A stretch of DNA of 35,004 bases, from assembly GCA_934525845.1 (NCBI GenBank), contig CAKSZS010000025.1, forward strand, positions 1-35,004, read 5' to 3'. The DNA comes from an uncultured Faecalibacterium sp. Its GTDB lineage: Bacteria > Bacillota > Clostridia > Oscillospirales > Ruminococcaceae. This document shows, piece after piece, positions 21,561-29,206 of this stretch. The notes beneath the pieces are model-generated. The model was not told where the DNA came from and ran no database searches. It was given only the letters and a program-made list of their open reading frames with translations. How positions within the stretch are numbered: position 1 is the first letter of the stretch; each line of letters starts with the position of its first letter. The position numbers and the translations under genes are program-made.

Positions 21561-22199
21561 TTAAATTAGACCCGGCACTTCTTTGGCCAGCATCTCCGCC
21601 AGCTGGGCATGGCCCTTGCGGGTCAGGTGCATGAAGTCCACCTGGTTGAACTCGCAGTCCTTGGCATCCAGGAAATGCACGCCCTGCCGCTCGCAGATGA
21701 TGCGGAACTGCTCGGCTACCCCGGCAGATTTCTCCACACAGCCGTCCCCCATGACGGCATCGTGGAAGCCTGCCCCGATGGGAGGAGGTGCCACCACCAG
21801 AATGTTGGGCTGCTTGGTACCCCAGCAGTCCACACTCTTGGCCTTCAGGATCAGGCGCTCCATGCCAGCCGCGATGCAGGCGGCGTTGGCGCCAAAGCGC
21901 TCCTTGACGTCGTTGGTGCCCAGCATGATGATGAGCAGGTCGATGACCTCATGGCTCTTGAGCAGGGAGTAGATCACGCTCAGAGCGTCCATGGATTCAT
22001 GGATGGGATCCACGAACACGGTGGTGCGGCCGGAAAGGCCCTCTTCGGTGACGAGATACGCGTCGCCCAGAGCCTTTTGCAGGCGGCAGGTCCAGCGCTC
22101 ATCCTCGTTGAAGCGGATGCCGTGGTCGGCGCAGTCGTTGGGGTCGGCACAATAGCCGTGGGTGTTGGAATCGCCCAGGCAGAGGATATGAGTTTTCAT
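21561..22199 (-). CDS. SGNH/GDSL hydrolase, probable sialic acid O-acetylesterase
   Basis: Serine esterase of the SGNH fold, 212 aa, no signal peptide, so cytoplasmic. The four blocks are complete: GDSN with Ser11, SGR (Gly57), GTND with Asn96, and DFMH with Asp188 and His191. It is the last gene of the sialic acid operon, six bases after the kinase gene. That position suggests removal of O-acetyl groups from imported sialic acid, as NanS-type enzymes do, which would let the lyase act on acetylated sugars. Sequence alone gives only the esterase family; the substrate is inferred from context. Start ATG at 22199, with GGAGTAA-like bases upstream. Confidence 0.88.
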   Translation of the reverse strand: MKTHILCLGDSNTHGYCADPNDCADHGIRFNEDERWTCRLQKALGDAYLVTEEGLSGRTTVFVDPIHESMDALSVIYSLLKSHEVIDLLIIMLGTNDVKERFGANAACIAAGMERLILKAKSVDCWGTKQPNILVVAPPPIGAGFHDAVMGDGCVEKSAGVAEQFRIICERQGVHFLDAKDCEFNQVDFMHLTRKGHAQLAEMLAKEVPGLI

Positions 22200-22205
22200 A
22201 GAGCA

Positions 22206-23135
22206 TTACTCCTTTTCCATAGTCTGACGGAAGTAGTAGATGGCACCGACCATGCCGGCGTCGTTGTGCAGCTGGGCAGCGCGGATCTCCAGCCCCTCGG
22301 CAAAAGCGGGCATGACGGATGCCCGGACCTTGGCGGCAATGGGGTCGATGAGCAGCTTCTGCTGGGCGCTCACGCCGCCGCCGATGAGGATCAGCTGCGG
22401 GTTAAAGATGTGCACCATACCGGCCAGGCCCTGCGCGATCTCGTCGATCCAGGCATCCAGCAGGGCCAGAACGGTCTCGTCGCCCGCTTCTGCGGCGGCG
22501 AAAATGGCGCGGCCATCCTTCCAGTCGGGATTTTTCTCTTTTGCGGCACGCACCAGAGCCGTGGTGGCGGCATAGCGCTCCCAGCAGCCCACAGCCCCGC
22601 AGGTGCACGGGACACCGTCCAGCGCATGGGTGCGGTAGTGGCCCAGCTCACCGCCCAGGCCGCGGGAACCTTCCAGCAGACGGCCTCCGGTGAGGATGCC
22701 GCCGCCGACGCCGGTGCCAAGCGTCACGCCGATGACGTCGGTATAGCCCTTAGCTCCGCCGACCCAGGCTTCGCCCAGGGTCATGCAGTTGGCGTCGTTG
22801 GCCACAGTGACCGGCAGGCCGAAAGCCTTTTCCAGTTCGGCCTTGATGGGACTTCCGATGTAGTTGGGCAGGTTGCCGCAGGTGCCGGCCACGATGCCTT
22901 TACGGCTGTCGATCTGTCCGGCGGCGGAAACGCCGATGCCGGTGAGGCTGGCGGTGTCGATGTTCTGCTCTGCCACAAAGGCTTTGGCAGTCTTGAGCAC
23001 GGTGTTCAGGATGGGGGTCTGGTAGTTGTCAAAGCAGACGCTTGCTTCGGTCTTGGCCAGCACCGCGCCGGTCTCGTCTACGATGCCCAGCTTGACAGCG
23101 GTGCCGCCGATGTCGATTCCCAGATACTGTTTCAT
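22206..23135 (-). CDS. nanK: ROK-family N-acetylmannosamine kinase
   Basis: Phosphorylates ManNAc at the expense of ATP to give ManNAc-6-P, the substrate of NanE. 309 aa, ROK family: phosphate loop IDIGGTAVKLG (residues 7-17), catalytic-base segment VANDANCMTLGEAW, GVTLGTGVGGGI and the zinc-site signature GHYRTHALDG-x-PCTCGAVGCWE (about 157-180). In zinc-free ROK kinases this Cys cluster is lost; here all Cys are present. It is placed 12 bases after nanE with the same orientation, which favours ManNAc over glucose as substrate. Start ATG at 23135, AGACGCC upstream is weak, so translation may depend on coupling to nanE. Confidence 0.9.
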   Translation of the reverse strand: MKQYLGIDIGGTAVKLGIVDETGAVLAKTEASVCFDNYQTPILNTVLKTAKAFVAEQNIDTASLTGIGVSAAGQIDSRKGIVAGTCGNLPNYIGSPIKAELEKAFGLPVTVANDANCMTLGEAWVGGAKGYTDVIGVTLGTGVGGGILTGGRLLEGSRGLGGELGHYRTHALDGVPCTCGAVGCWERYAATTALVRAAKEKNPDWKDGRAIFAAAEAGDETVLALLDAWIDEIAQGLAGMVHIFNPQLILIGGGVSAQQKLLIDPIAAKVRASVMPAFAEGLEIRAAQLHNDAGMVGAIYYFRQTMEKE

Positions 23136-23147
23136 AGGGCGTCTCCG

Positions 23148-23852
23148 TTACTTGTTCATGGCGTTGATGGCACCGGTGAAGCGGGCCGTGATCTCAGCGG
23201 GGCGGGTGATGGCACCGCCCACCACCAGTGCAAAGGCACCGGCTTCCAGCGCCTTGACGGCCTGTTCCGGATAGTGGATGTGGCCCTCGGCGATGATCTT
23301 GGCGGGGCACTCGGTGGCCAGCTTGTGCACGAACTCGAAGTCGATGTCGTCGATGCCCTGGGTCTCCGGGGTATAGCCGCGCATGGTGGTGCCCACAAAG
23401 TCGGCACCGGCCTCGGCGCAGGCCATAGCATTTTCAAAGTTGTCGCAGTCGGCCATGACCAGCTGGTCCGGATACTTGGCCTTGATGGCGCGGATGAACT
23501 CGGCGGAGGTGCTGCCGTCCGGGCGCAGGGCACCGGTGCCCTGCACAGCCAGAATGTCTACGCCGCAGGCCACCAGCTCGTCCACTTCCTTCATGGTCAC
23601 GGTGATGTACATGGGGGTGCCGGGGTAGTCCTTTTTAATGATGCCGATGACCGGCAGGTCCACCACCTGCTTGATCTGGGTGATGTCGCGCACGGTGTTG
23701 GCACGGATGCCCACGGCTCCGCTCATGGCGGCGGCTTTGGCCATCAGGGGCATCACGCCGCCCTCCTTGGTGTACAGCGGCTCATGCTCCAGCGCCTGGC
23801 AGGAGACGATCAGACCGCCCTTGATCTGTGCAAACAGTTTTTCCTTATCCAT
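23148..23852 (-). CDS. nanE: N-acetylmannosamine-6-phosphate 2-epimerase
   Basis: Converts ManNAc-6-P to GlcNAc-6-P, in the cytosol; a TIM barrel of 234 aa. Family segments are visible: GGLIVSCQALEHEPL at the N-terminus, AVGIRANTVRDI, LPVIGIIKKDYPGTPMYITPT-like (GIIKKDYPGTPMYIT here), LMADCDN-type (VMADCDNFENA), GADFVGTTMRGYT and the phosphate-binding end VVGGAITRPAEIT. The start is set at 23852 (MDKEKLF) since GAGGG lies upstream and the extra 7 codons would overlap the previous gene. It begins one base after the yhcH stop codon, so the two are tightly coupled. Confidence 0.94.
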   Translation of the reverse strand: MDKEKLFAQIKGGLIVSCQALEHEPLYTKEGGVMPLMAKAAAMSGAVGIRANTVRDITQIKQVVDLPVIGIIKKDYPGTPMYITVTMKEVDELVACGVDILAVQGTGALRPDGSTSAEFIRAIKAKYPDQLVMADCDNFENAMACAEAGADFVGTTMRGYTPETQGIDDIDFEFVHKLATECPAKIIAEGHIHYPEQAVKALEAGAFALVVGGAITRPAEITARFTGAINAMNK

Positions 23853-23853
23853 G

Positions 23854-24306
23854 TTAAATTCCCTCCATCTCAATTTTCACGACCGCCTTGCGGAGCTGGG
23901 TGCAGTCCGGGCGGGCAATGCTGGGCCGGTGCAGCTCCAGCGGGAAGAACAGCACGAACCGCCCCTCGCCCAGTGCGCCGGTGACGGCGTCGGTGTTGTC
24001 CACAAAGCCGATGTCTCCGGAAAAGGCTTTCACTTCGGTGCCGGGCGTCGAGGCAAAGCCCCAGGCTTCCCCGCCGGTCAGATCCAATTGTAAGTCTGCA
24101 TATTTTTTGTGGTATTCCAGGTGGGAGCCTTCCTGCGGCTGCAGGTTCGCGTCCATCACGTTGATGAACACCTTTTCGCCGTCCACCTCGGTGCGGCCCA
24201 GGGGCAGGGCGGTCAGGTCGTGGGACAGCAGAAAGTCGATGGCCGTATCCAGGTTTTTGTGCAGTCCTTTGTACCGGCCCAGATGTGCCAGAGTATCGCA
24301 GATCAT
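23854..24306 (-). CDS. nanQ: YhcH/YjgK/YiaL family protein, probable sialic acid anomerase
   Basis: 150-aa cupin-like protein of the YhcH (DUF386) family. In E. coli, YhcH (NanQ) speeds the opening of alpha-sialic acid so that the lyase can use it. Typical elements are VFINVMDANLQPQEGSHLEYHKKYADLQ (shown as NVMDANLQPQEGSHLEYHKK), with the metal-binding Glu/His, DLTGGEAWGF and RFVLFFPLELHRPSIA, whose PLELHRP carries the second conserved His. Start ATG after TAGGAGGAAA, just below an intrinsic terminator that separates it from nanA. Role fits the operon fully. Confidence 0.9.
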   Translation of the reverse strand: MICDTLAHLGRYKGLHKNLDTAIDFLLSHDLTALPLGRTEVDGEKVFINVMDANLQPQEGSHLEYHKKYADLQLDLTGGEAWGFASTPGTEVKAFSGDIGFVDNTDAVTGALGEGRFVLFFPLELHRPSIARPDCTQLRKAVVKIEMEGI

Positions 24307-24322
24307 GTGCGTTTCCTCCTAC

Positions 24323-24371
24323 AAAAAGAAGCGCCCGCCTCCCCTCTGAAAAGAGACGGAGAGGGGGCGCT
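24323..24371 (-). terminator. Internal terminator between nanA and yhcH
   Basis: On the minus strand AGCGCCCCCTCTC...GAGGGGAGGCGGGCGCT forms an imperfect hairpin followed by TTCTTTTT, only 10 bases before the yhcH ribosome binding site. It is likely leaky and lowers expression of the enzymes after nanA. Confidence 0.7.
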
Positions 24372-24379
24372 GTTCGGTT

Positions 24380-25309
24380 TTACAGTTTTGCGATGGCAGC
24401 TTCGATCATGGCCTGTGCTTCGGCCACGATGGGTTCATCTTCGGGGATCAGGCTGGGCATCGGCTCGCGCACGCCGCCCAGTTCCAGACCGTACATCCGG
24501 CGCAGGATCTCTTTCTGCACGGCGTACAGGTTGCCGTGGGCTTCGCACATCTTGTAGATGATACGGTCGGCCTCGTACTGGATGGCCTGGGCTTCCTTGA
24601 TCTCGCCCTTGTTGATGTGGTCGTTCATGGCCAGGTACAGTTCGGGCATCACGGCGTAGGTGCCGCCGATGCCGCCGTCGGCACCGATGACGCGGCCGGA
24701 AACGAACTGCTCATCGGGACCGTTGAAGACCACGAAGTTGCCCTCGCCGCGGGCGGCGATGCCGGCATCCTTGAACATCTGGATGTCCTGGGTGGGCATG
24801 GAGCTGTTCTTGACGGCCACCACGTTGGGGTTCTTCAGCATCTCCTTCAGCAGGCTCATGGTCAGACCGGTGCCGGCCAGCTGGGGAATGTTGTAGATGA
24901 CGAACTCGGTGTTGGGGGCAGCTGTGGACATATCGTTCCAGTACTTGGCGATGGCGTACTCCGGCAGGTGGAAGTAGATCGGGGGAATGGAAGCAATGGC
25001 GTCCACACCCACGCTCTCAGCGTGACGAGCCAGCTCCACGCTGTCGGCGGTGTTGTTGCAGCCGACGTGGGCGATGACGGTCAGCTTGCCCTTGGCTTCG
25101 CTCATGACCGCTTCCAGAACGGCCTTGCGCTCATCCACGTGCTGGTAAATGCACTCGCCGGAGGAGCCGCCCACATACACACCCTTGACGCCCTTGGCAA
25201 TCAGGTGGCGGGTGAGGGCCTTGACGCCCTCCACGGAGATGTTGCCCTCTGCGTCATAGCAGGCGTAAAAGGCGGGAATGACACCCTGGTATTTGGTAAT
25301 GTCTTTCAT
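24380..25309 (-). CDS. nanA: N-acetylneuraminate lyase
   Basis: Splits sialic acid into ManNAc and pyruvate through a Schiff base; a cytosolic TIM-barrel aldolase of the DHDPS/NAL family. 309 aa. Visible residues: GGSSGE (47-52), the YNIPQLAG block with Tyr139, the Schiff-base Lys167 in VVAVKNSS, and GADGGIGGTYA near residue 215, which favours lyase over dihydrodipicolinate synthase. The N-terminus, KYQGVIPAFYACYD, is typical of the lyase. Start ATG at 25309 with GAAGGATATGG upstream. It lies directly after the transporter genes (38 bases). Confidence 0.93.
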   Translation of the reverse strand: MKDITKYQGVIPAFYACYDAEGNISVEGVKALTRHLIAKGVKGVYVGGSSGECIYQHVDERKAVLEAVMSEAKGKLTVIAHVGCNNTADSVELARHAESVGVDAIASIPPIYFHLPEYAIAKYWNDMSTAAPNTEFVIYNIPQLAGTGLTMSLLKEMLKNPNVVAVKNSSMPTQDIQMFKDAGIAARGEGNFVVFNGPDEQFVSGRVIGADGGIGGTYAVMPELYLAMNDHINKGEIKEAQAIQYEADRIIYKMCEAHGNLYAVQKEILRRMYGLELGGVREPMPSLIPEDEPIVAEAQAMIEAAIAKL

Positions 25310-25347
25310 GATTCCATATCCTTCTTTCTGTGAACGTTAAATGAAAC

Positions 25348-26322
25348 TTATCCTTTAACAGCACCCATTGCGATGCCCTTGGTGAAGTACTTCTGGAAAA
25401 TGAGGAAGATGATGATGATGGGCACAGCGGCCAGTGCGGCACCGGCCATGATCAGGCCGAAGTCGGTGCTGTTCTCAGCCTGCAGCTTTGCAATGCCCAG
25501 GGAGATGGTCAGGTTGCTGGTGCTGGACAGCATGATCAACTGCATGAAGTAGTCGTTCCAGCTGTTGATGAAGGTGAAGATGGCCAGTGCGCCGATGCCC
25601 GGCTTGACCATGGGCAGCACGATCTTGACAAAGGTGCGTGCCTCGCTGGCACCGTCGATACGGGCGGCTTCCAGCATCTCGGTGGGGATGCCCTCGCTGA
25701 ACTGCTTCATCAGGAACACACCGAAGGGCCAGCCCACGATGGGGAAGATGACGGCCCAGATGGTGTTGTACAGGTTCAATGCGCTCATCTCACGCAGCAG
25801 GGGGATCAGGATGACCTGCTTGGGCAGAGCCATTGCACACACGATGAGGGTGAACAGCAGCTTGCGGCCCACAAAGCGCTTCTTGGCCAGTGCATAACCG
25901 GCCATGGCGGCGGTGATGCAGGTGAGGATCATGGACATGACAGCCATGAACACGGTGTTGACCATCCAGCGGATGGCGGCGGGCACGGTGGGGCCCACCG
26001 AGAAGTAGATGGGCTCACCGTCGGCGCTGAACTTGCTGCCAAAGGGCACGGCCAGCTGCCACAGCGGGGCGCTCTTGCCGGAGAACAGCTTCTGGTAGTT
26101 GGTCAGCACCCACTGGCTGGGCCACCACTCCGGGGTCGTGGCGTTGATGGCCGCACCGGTCTTGAACGAGCCGGTGATGATCCAGTACAGCGGGAACGCG
26201 AACAGCACAGCCACGATGCTGATGAGGATGATGGTCAAAATCATGTAGGCACTCATCTGCTTGAGCTTGCTGGGGTGACGCTTCAACGGTTTTTGCTTTT
26301 TGGTTGCAGCAGTTGCACTCAT
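25348..26322 (-). CDS. Sugar ABC transporter permease 2 (MalG type), sialic acid uptake
   Basis: Inner-membrane permease of the CUT1 carbohydrate importers. 324 aa with a basic cytoplasmic N-terminus (KKQKPLKRHPSKLKQ), six hydrophobic helices and the EAA loop EAARIDGASEARTFVKIVLP at about 218-237, which docks the ATPase. A large outer loop (about 60-115) is present. It follows the other permease by 15 bases with AAAGGAGGT between. No ATP-binding gene is encoded anywhere in this locus, so a shared MsiK/MsmX-like ATPase encoded elsewhere probably drives uptake. Substrate is inferred from the surrounding nan genes. Confidence 0.93.
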   Translation of the reverse strand: MSATAATKKQKPLKRHPSKLKQMSAYMILTIILISIVAVLFAFPLYWIITGSFKTGAAINATTPEWWPSQWVLTNYQKLFSGKSAPLWQLAVPFGSKFSADGEPIYFSVGPTVPAAIRWMVNTVFMAVMSMILTCITAAMAGYALAKKRFVGRKLLFTLIVCAMALPKQVILIPLLREMSALNLYNTIWAVIFPIVGWPFGVFLMKQFSEGIPTEMLEAARIDGASEARTFVKIVLPMVKPGIGALAIFTFINSWNDYFMQLIMLSSTSNLTISLGIAKLQAENSTDFGLIMAGAALAAVPIIIIFLIFQKYFTKGIAMGAVKG

Positions 26323-26337
26323 TGTTCGGCACCTCCT

Positions 26338-27264
26338 TTAATTATCCTGGTTGCCCAGCTTGAACTGGACAGCCGACAGGATGGCGATGATGATCGCCAG
26401 CACAACGCCCATTGCGTTGCCGTAGCCGTAGCGGTACAGCTTGAAGGCGGTGTAGTAGATGTAGTACATAATGGTATCGGTGCTGTGGTTGGGGCCGCCG
26501 GAAGTCAGCAGCTGGATCAGTGCAAAGCACTGGAAGGAGTTGATGGTGGTGATGACCAGAATGTACAGGGTGGTGGGCATGATGGCGGGCCATTTGATCT
26601 TCCAGAAGCACTGGAAGTCGGTGGCGCCGTCCACTTCAGCGGCTTCCACGATGGACTGATCCACGTTGCCCAGAGCGGAGACGTACAGCACGATGGGCTG
26701 GCCGACCGAGGTGGTGAGCAGGATCAGGATGATGCAGCCCAGAGCGAACCGCTCGTCACCCAGCCAGTTGATGTTCTTGTCGAGGATGCCCAGGGTCTTG
26801 CCCAGGTAATTGAAGATGCCGTAGTAGTTGTTGTACATCCACTTCCACACGACCGTGACGGCCACAGAGCCGGTGACCACGGGCAGGTAGAACACGCAGC
26901 GGAAGAGGCTGGTGGCCCACTCCGGCAGGTCTACGATGGCGGAGGAGACCCACAGCGAGAACGCGCAGGTCACGGGCACCGAGACGATGACGATGATGAA
27001 GGTGTTCTTCAGAGCACCCAGGAAGATGGGGTCGGTAAACAGTTCTTTGTAGTTCGCCAGGCCCACGAAGATGTCGGCGCGGTTCATGGTGGAGTCAAAG
27101 AAGCTGGTCACCACGCACAGGATCATGGGGTAAATGACGAAGCCCAGGAAGAAGATCAGGCTGGGCAGCAGGAAGCAATAGGAAGCGAAGGTCTCGCGCC
27201 GGACCAGCGCACTGCTGCGCTTAGGCTCTTTGATCGCCGTTTTTGCAGCCAAGAGAATCACCAT
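26338..27264 (-). CDS. Sugar ABC transporter permease 1 (MalF type), sialic acid uptake
   Basis: First of the two CUT1 permeases: about 305 aa, six helices and the EAA loop VEAAEVDGATDFQCFWKIKWP at about 200-220. LPSLIFFLGFVIYPM marks the first helix. The start is uncertain: ATG at 27264 touches the ribosome binding site GGAAAGGA, so the TTG at 27252 (12 bases on) or the GTG at 27261 may be used instead. The transcript comes from the binding-protein promoter through a leaky terminator. Pairing with the MalG-type gene and the binding protein is certain by order; sialic acid specificity is contextual. Confidence 0.92.
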   Translation of the reverse strand: MVILLAAKTAIKEPKRSSALVRRETFASYCFLLPSLIFFLGFVIYPMILCVVTSFFDSTMNRADIFVGLANYKELFTDPIFLGALKNTFIIVIVSVPVTCAFSLWVSSAIVDLPEWATSLFRCVFYLPVVTGSVAVTVVWKWMYNNYYGIFNYLGKTLGILDKNINWLGDERFALGCIILILLTTSVGQPIVLYVSALGNVDQSIVEAAEVDGATDFQCFWKIKWPAIMPTTLYILVITTINSFQCFALIQLLTSGGPNHSTDTIMYYIYYTAFKLYRYGYGNAMGVVLAIIIAILSAVQFKLGNQDN

Positions 27265-27290
27265 TCCTTTCCAGTAAACGGATTTTTTTC

Positions 27291-27332
27291 AAAAAAAGGC
27301 CCCTCCCTCGGCGGGATCATCGAGGAAGGGGC
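27291..27332 (-). terminator. Attenuating terminator between the binding protein and the permeases
   Basis: On the minus strand GCCCCTTCCTCG, a 9-base loop and CGAGGGAGGGGC form a 12-bp stem with one G-U pair, followed by CTTTTTTT. Such sites let a binding protein be made in excess over its permeases. Confidence 0.88.
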
Positions 27333-27375
27333 GGATGATCATTTCAAATTCTCTGCCCCCGGCAGAGTAGCGAAA

Positions 27376-28728
27376 TTATGCCTGTGCGGCTGCGTTTGCG
27401 TTCTCGACAAAGGTCTTGACGGCAGTCTCGACGTCCTCGCCGGTGCCCACGCGCTGCAGCATATTCCACCACTCGGTACGAGCAGTTGCCCAGCCCGGAG
27501 TGATCTGGTAGTAGTCGCCCAGGTAAGCCATGAACTTGCTGTACTCGCTCATGATCTCGTTGCCGGCGTAGATGTCGCCCACGCTGGTGCGGACCGGGAA
27601 GTAAGTAGAAGCCAGGACGCTGTCCTTCACCTGGTCGGGGTCAGCAGCGATGAAGTTGATGAAGGTCTTTGCAGCCTCGATCTTGGCCTCGTCGCCGTTG
27701 TCAAAGATGCCAAAGCCCCAGATACCGCCGCACAGCTTCGGGTCGCCGCTCTCGGTGGGGAATGCCATGGGGAAGATCTCGTCGCCGTCGTTGGTCAGGC
27801 CGGCATCATTGTTGTCGCTGTTGGCCTGCTGTGCAATGTTCCAGCAGAAAGCCATCTGCAGGGTGCCGTTGCGGAACAGGGTGATCTCGTCGCCGCCGGC
27901 GATGGAAGCGTCAAAGTTGATGCCCTTGGTGTCGTACAGGGTCTGGATGGCCTTGACGTTCTCCGGAGAATCTGCAGTGTACTTGGTGTGGGCTGCATCG
28001 GTAAAGGTACCGCCGTACATATTGTTGATGATAGCGCGGGTGCCCTGGTCGCCGCCCTGGCCTGCGCAGTAGATGGCTGCCACGTTCTCATAGCCGGCGT
28101 TGTACAGGGCGTCCACGGTCTTCAGAAAGCCGTCGGTGCTCCAGGTGTGCTTGTCGGTGTCGATGTTCGACTCAGCGCCCACTTCCTTGACCTTGGTCAT
28201 GTTGACGGCCATGCAGTGTGCGGTCATGCACAGAGGATACTCGTAGTAGTCGCCGGCGTCGTTCTTGCAGGCAGACTCAACGGACTCGTAGATGTCCTTC
28301 TTGGCGTCGTCGGTCCACAGGTCGTTCAGCGGAGCCATAACGCCCTTGGCACCCCAGTTGGCAACCAGACGCTCGGGACCTTCCATGATCAGGTCGGGTG
28401 CGCTGCCGCCCTCAATGGCGGTGTTCACCTGGTCATCGCCGTTGGTGTAGTCCAGGTACTCCACGGTGACCTTGATGTCCGGATACTTTGCGTTGAAGCT
28501 GGAAACCAGGGACTGAACGGTCTCGTCGTTGCCCCAGCCGCCGATGGGGTATGTCCACAGCTTGATGCTTGCGCCGCTGGCCGATGCAGTGGAGGAAGCA
28601 GCGGAACTTGCAGCAGAGGAAGCAGGAGCGGTGCTGGAAGCGGAACCGCCGCACGCAGCCAGAGCGCCGGCAGCGCCCAGCAGACCGGCAGCCTTCAGGA
28701 AGGAACGGCGAGAAATGCAATTCTTCAT
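27376..28728 (-). CDS. Carbohydrate ABC transporter binding lipoprotein, sialic acid uptake
   Basis: Family 1 extracellular solute-binding protein, 450 aa. The N-terminus MKNCISRRSFLKAAGLLG carries a twin-arginine motif (SRRSFLK, Arg7-Arg8) and a lipobox LAAC with Cys26, so it may be exported folded by Tat and then lipidated. A Ser/Ala-rich linker (29-53) ties the body to the membrane. The mature domain shows YPIGGWGNDETVQ, FNAKYPDIKVTVEYLDY, APDLIMEGPERLV and the C-terminal GWATARTEWWNMLQRV, as in CUT1 binding proteins. Start ATG after AAGGAGAAA. It heads the nan operon with its own promoter. Sialic acid as ligand is inferred from the operon. Confidence 0.93.
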   Translation of the reverse strand: MKNCISRRSFLKAAGLLGAAGALAACGGSASSTAPASSAASSAASSTASASGASIKLWTYPIGGWGNDETVQSLVSSFNAKYPDIKVTVEYLDYTNGDDQVNTAIEGGSAPDLIMEGPERLVANWGAKGVMAPLNDLWTDDAKKDIYESVESACKNDAGDYYEYPLCMTAHCMAVNMTKVKEVGAESNIDTDKHTWSTDGFLKTVDALYNAGYENVAAIYCAGQGGDQGTRAIINNMYGGTFTDAAHTKYTADSPENVKAIQTLYDTKGINFDASIAGGDEITLFRNGTLQMAFCWNIAQQANSDNNDAGLTNDGDEIFPMAFPTESGDPKLCGGIWGFGIFDNGDEAKIEAAKTFINFIAADPDQVKDSVLASTYFPVRTSVGDIYAGNEIMSEYSKFMAYLGDYYQITPGWATARTEWWNMLQRVGTGEDVETAVKTFVENANAAAQA

Positions 28729-28819
28729 AATAGTTTCTCCTTGTTCTTCATCATCGATTTACGGGATCGATTCACGTTGTTGGCGGTTCTTCGTGTCTTG
28801 AACCGCGGATTGTGATTTT

Positions 28820-28848
28820 ATTATAGAAAAATATTTTCATTTTGTCCA
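28820..28848 (-). promoter_or_regulatory. Promoter of the nan operon
   Basis: On the minus strand TGGACA, a 17-base AT-rich spacer and a perfect TATAAT, about 90 bases before the binding-protein ATG. Confidence 0.88.
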
Positions 28849-28872
28849 TTCGGCATTTTCATAAATTTTCAT
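28833..28872. promoter_or_regulatory. Three ATTTTCAT repeats: candidate operator of the nan regulator
   Basis: Exact copies of ATTTTCAT at 28833-28840, 28855-28862 and 28865-28872, spaced 22 and 10 bases, so on one face of the helix. The first lies in the promoter spacer and the others just upstream of the -35. The divergent RpiR-type gene is the obvious candidate to bind here. Confidence 0.6.
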
Positions 28873-29107
28873 TTTGGAATCATGCAGAATGCACAAATCT
28901 ATGGGATATCAGAAAAAATACAAAGAAAACGTTGGATTTTATTGTAAAAATGGTTACAAAATGGTACAAAAAAGAAAAAGAATATGAAAAACCTTTTCGC
29001 CAAAGAAAGACTGAAAATGAAAGGGATTTTCGCAAAATGAAGAAAATTTCCCCGGAAACTGTGACCTCTGCACAGAACAGCCCCCGAAAATGTGGGCAAT
29101 GCGTCTC
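28873..29107. other. AT-rich regulatory gap between the nan operon and its regulator
   Basis: No gene is supported here. It is unusually AT-rich for the window and holds more GAAAAT/ATTTTC half-sites, for example GAAAAT-gaaagg-GATTTTC near 29011-29029, so the regulator may also act on its own side. Confidence 0.5.
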
Positions 29108-29136
29108 TTGCGAAGTTGATTTGTTTCTTTTATACT
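29108..29136 (+). promoter_or_regulatory. Promoter of the RpiR-type regulator
   Basis: TTGCGA, 17 bases, TATACT, about 70 bases before the ATG, pointing away from the nan operon. Confidence 0.78.
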
Positions 29137-29206
29137 TTTATTAAGAAGGTGTTAGGAAAAGCAACGGCAGCCGCTGTGTCTGCGGAGCCGGGTTAGGAGC
29201 AGGAGA

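Noticed and set aside
21609..26000. Long plus-strand open frames opposite the nan genes (also 26275-28815)
   Set aside because: They mirror the codon structure of nanK, nanE and the transporter genes and lack starts with a Shine-Dalgarno. They are not supported as genes.
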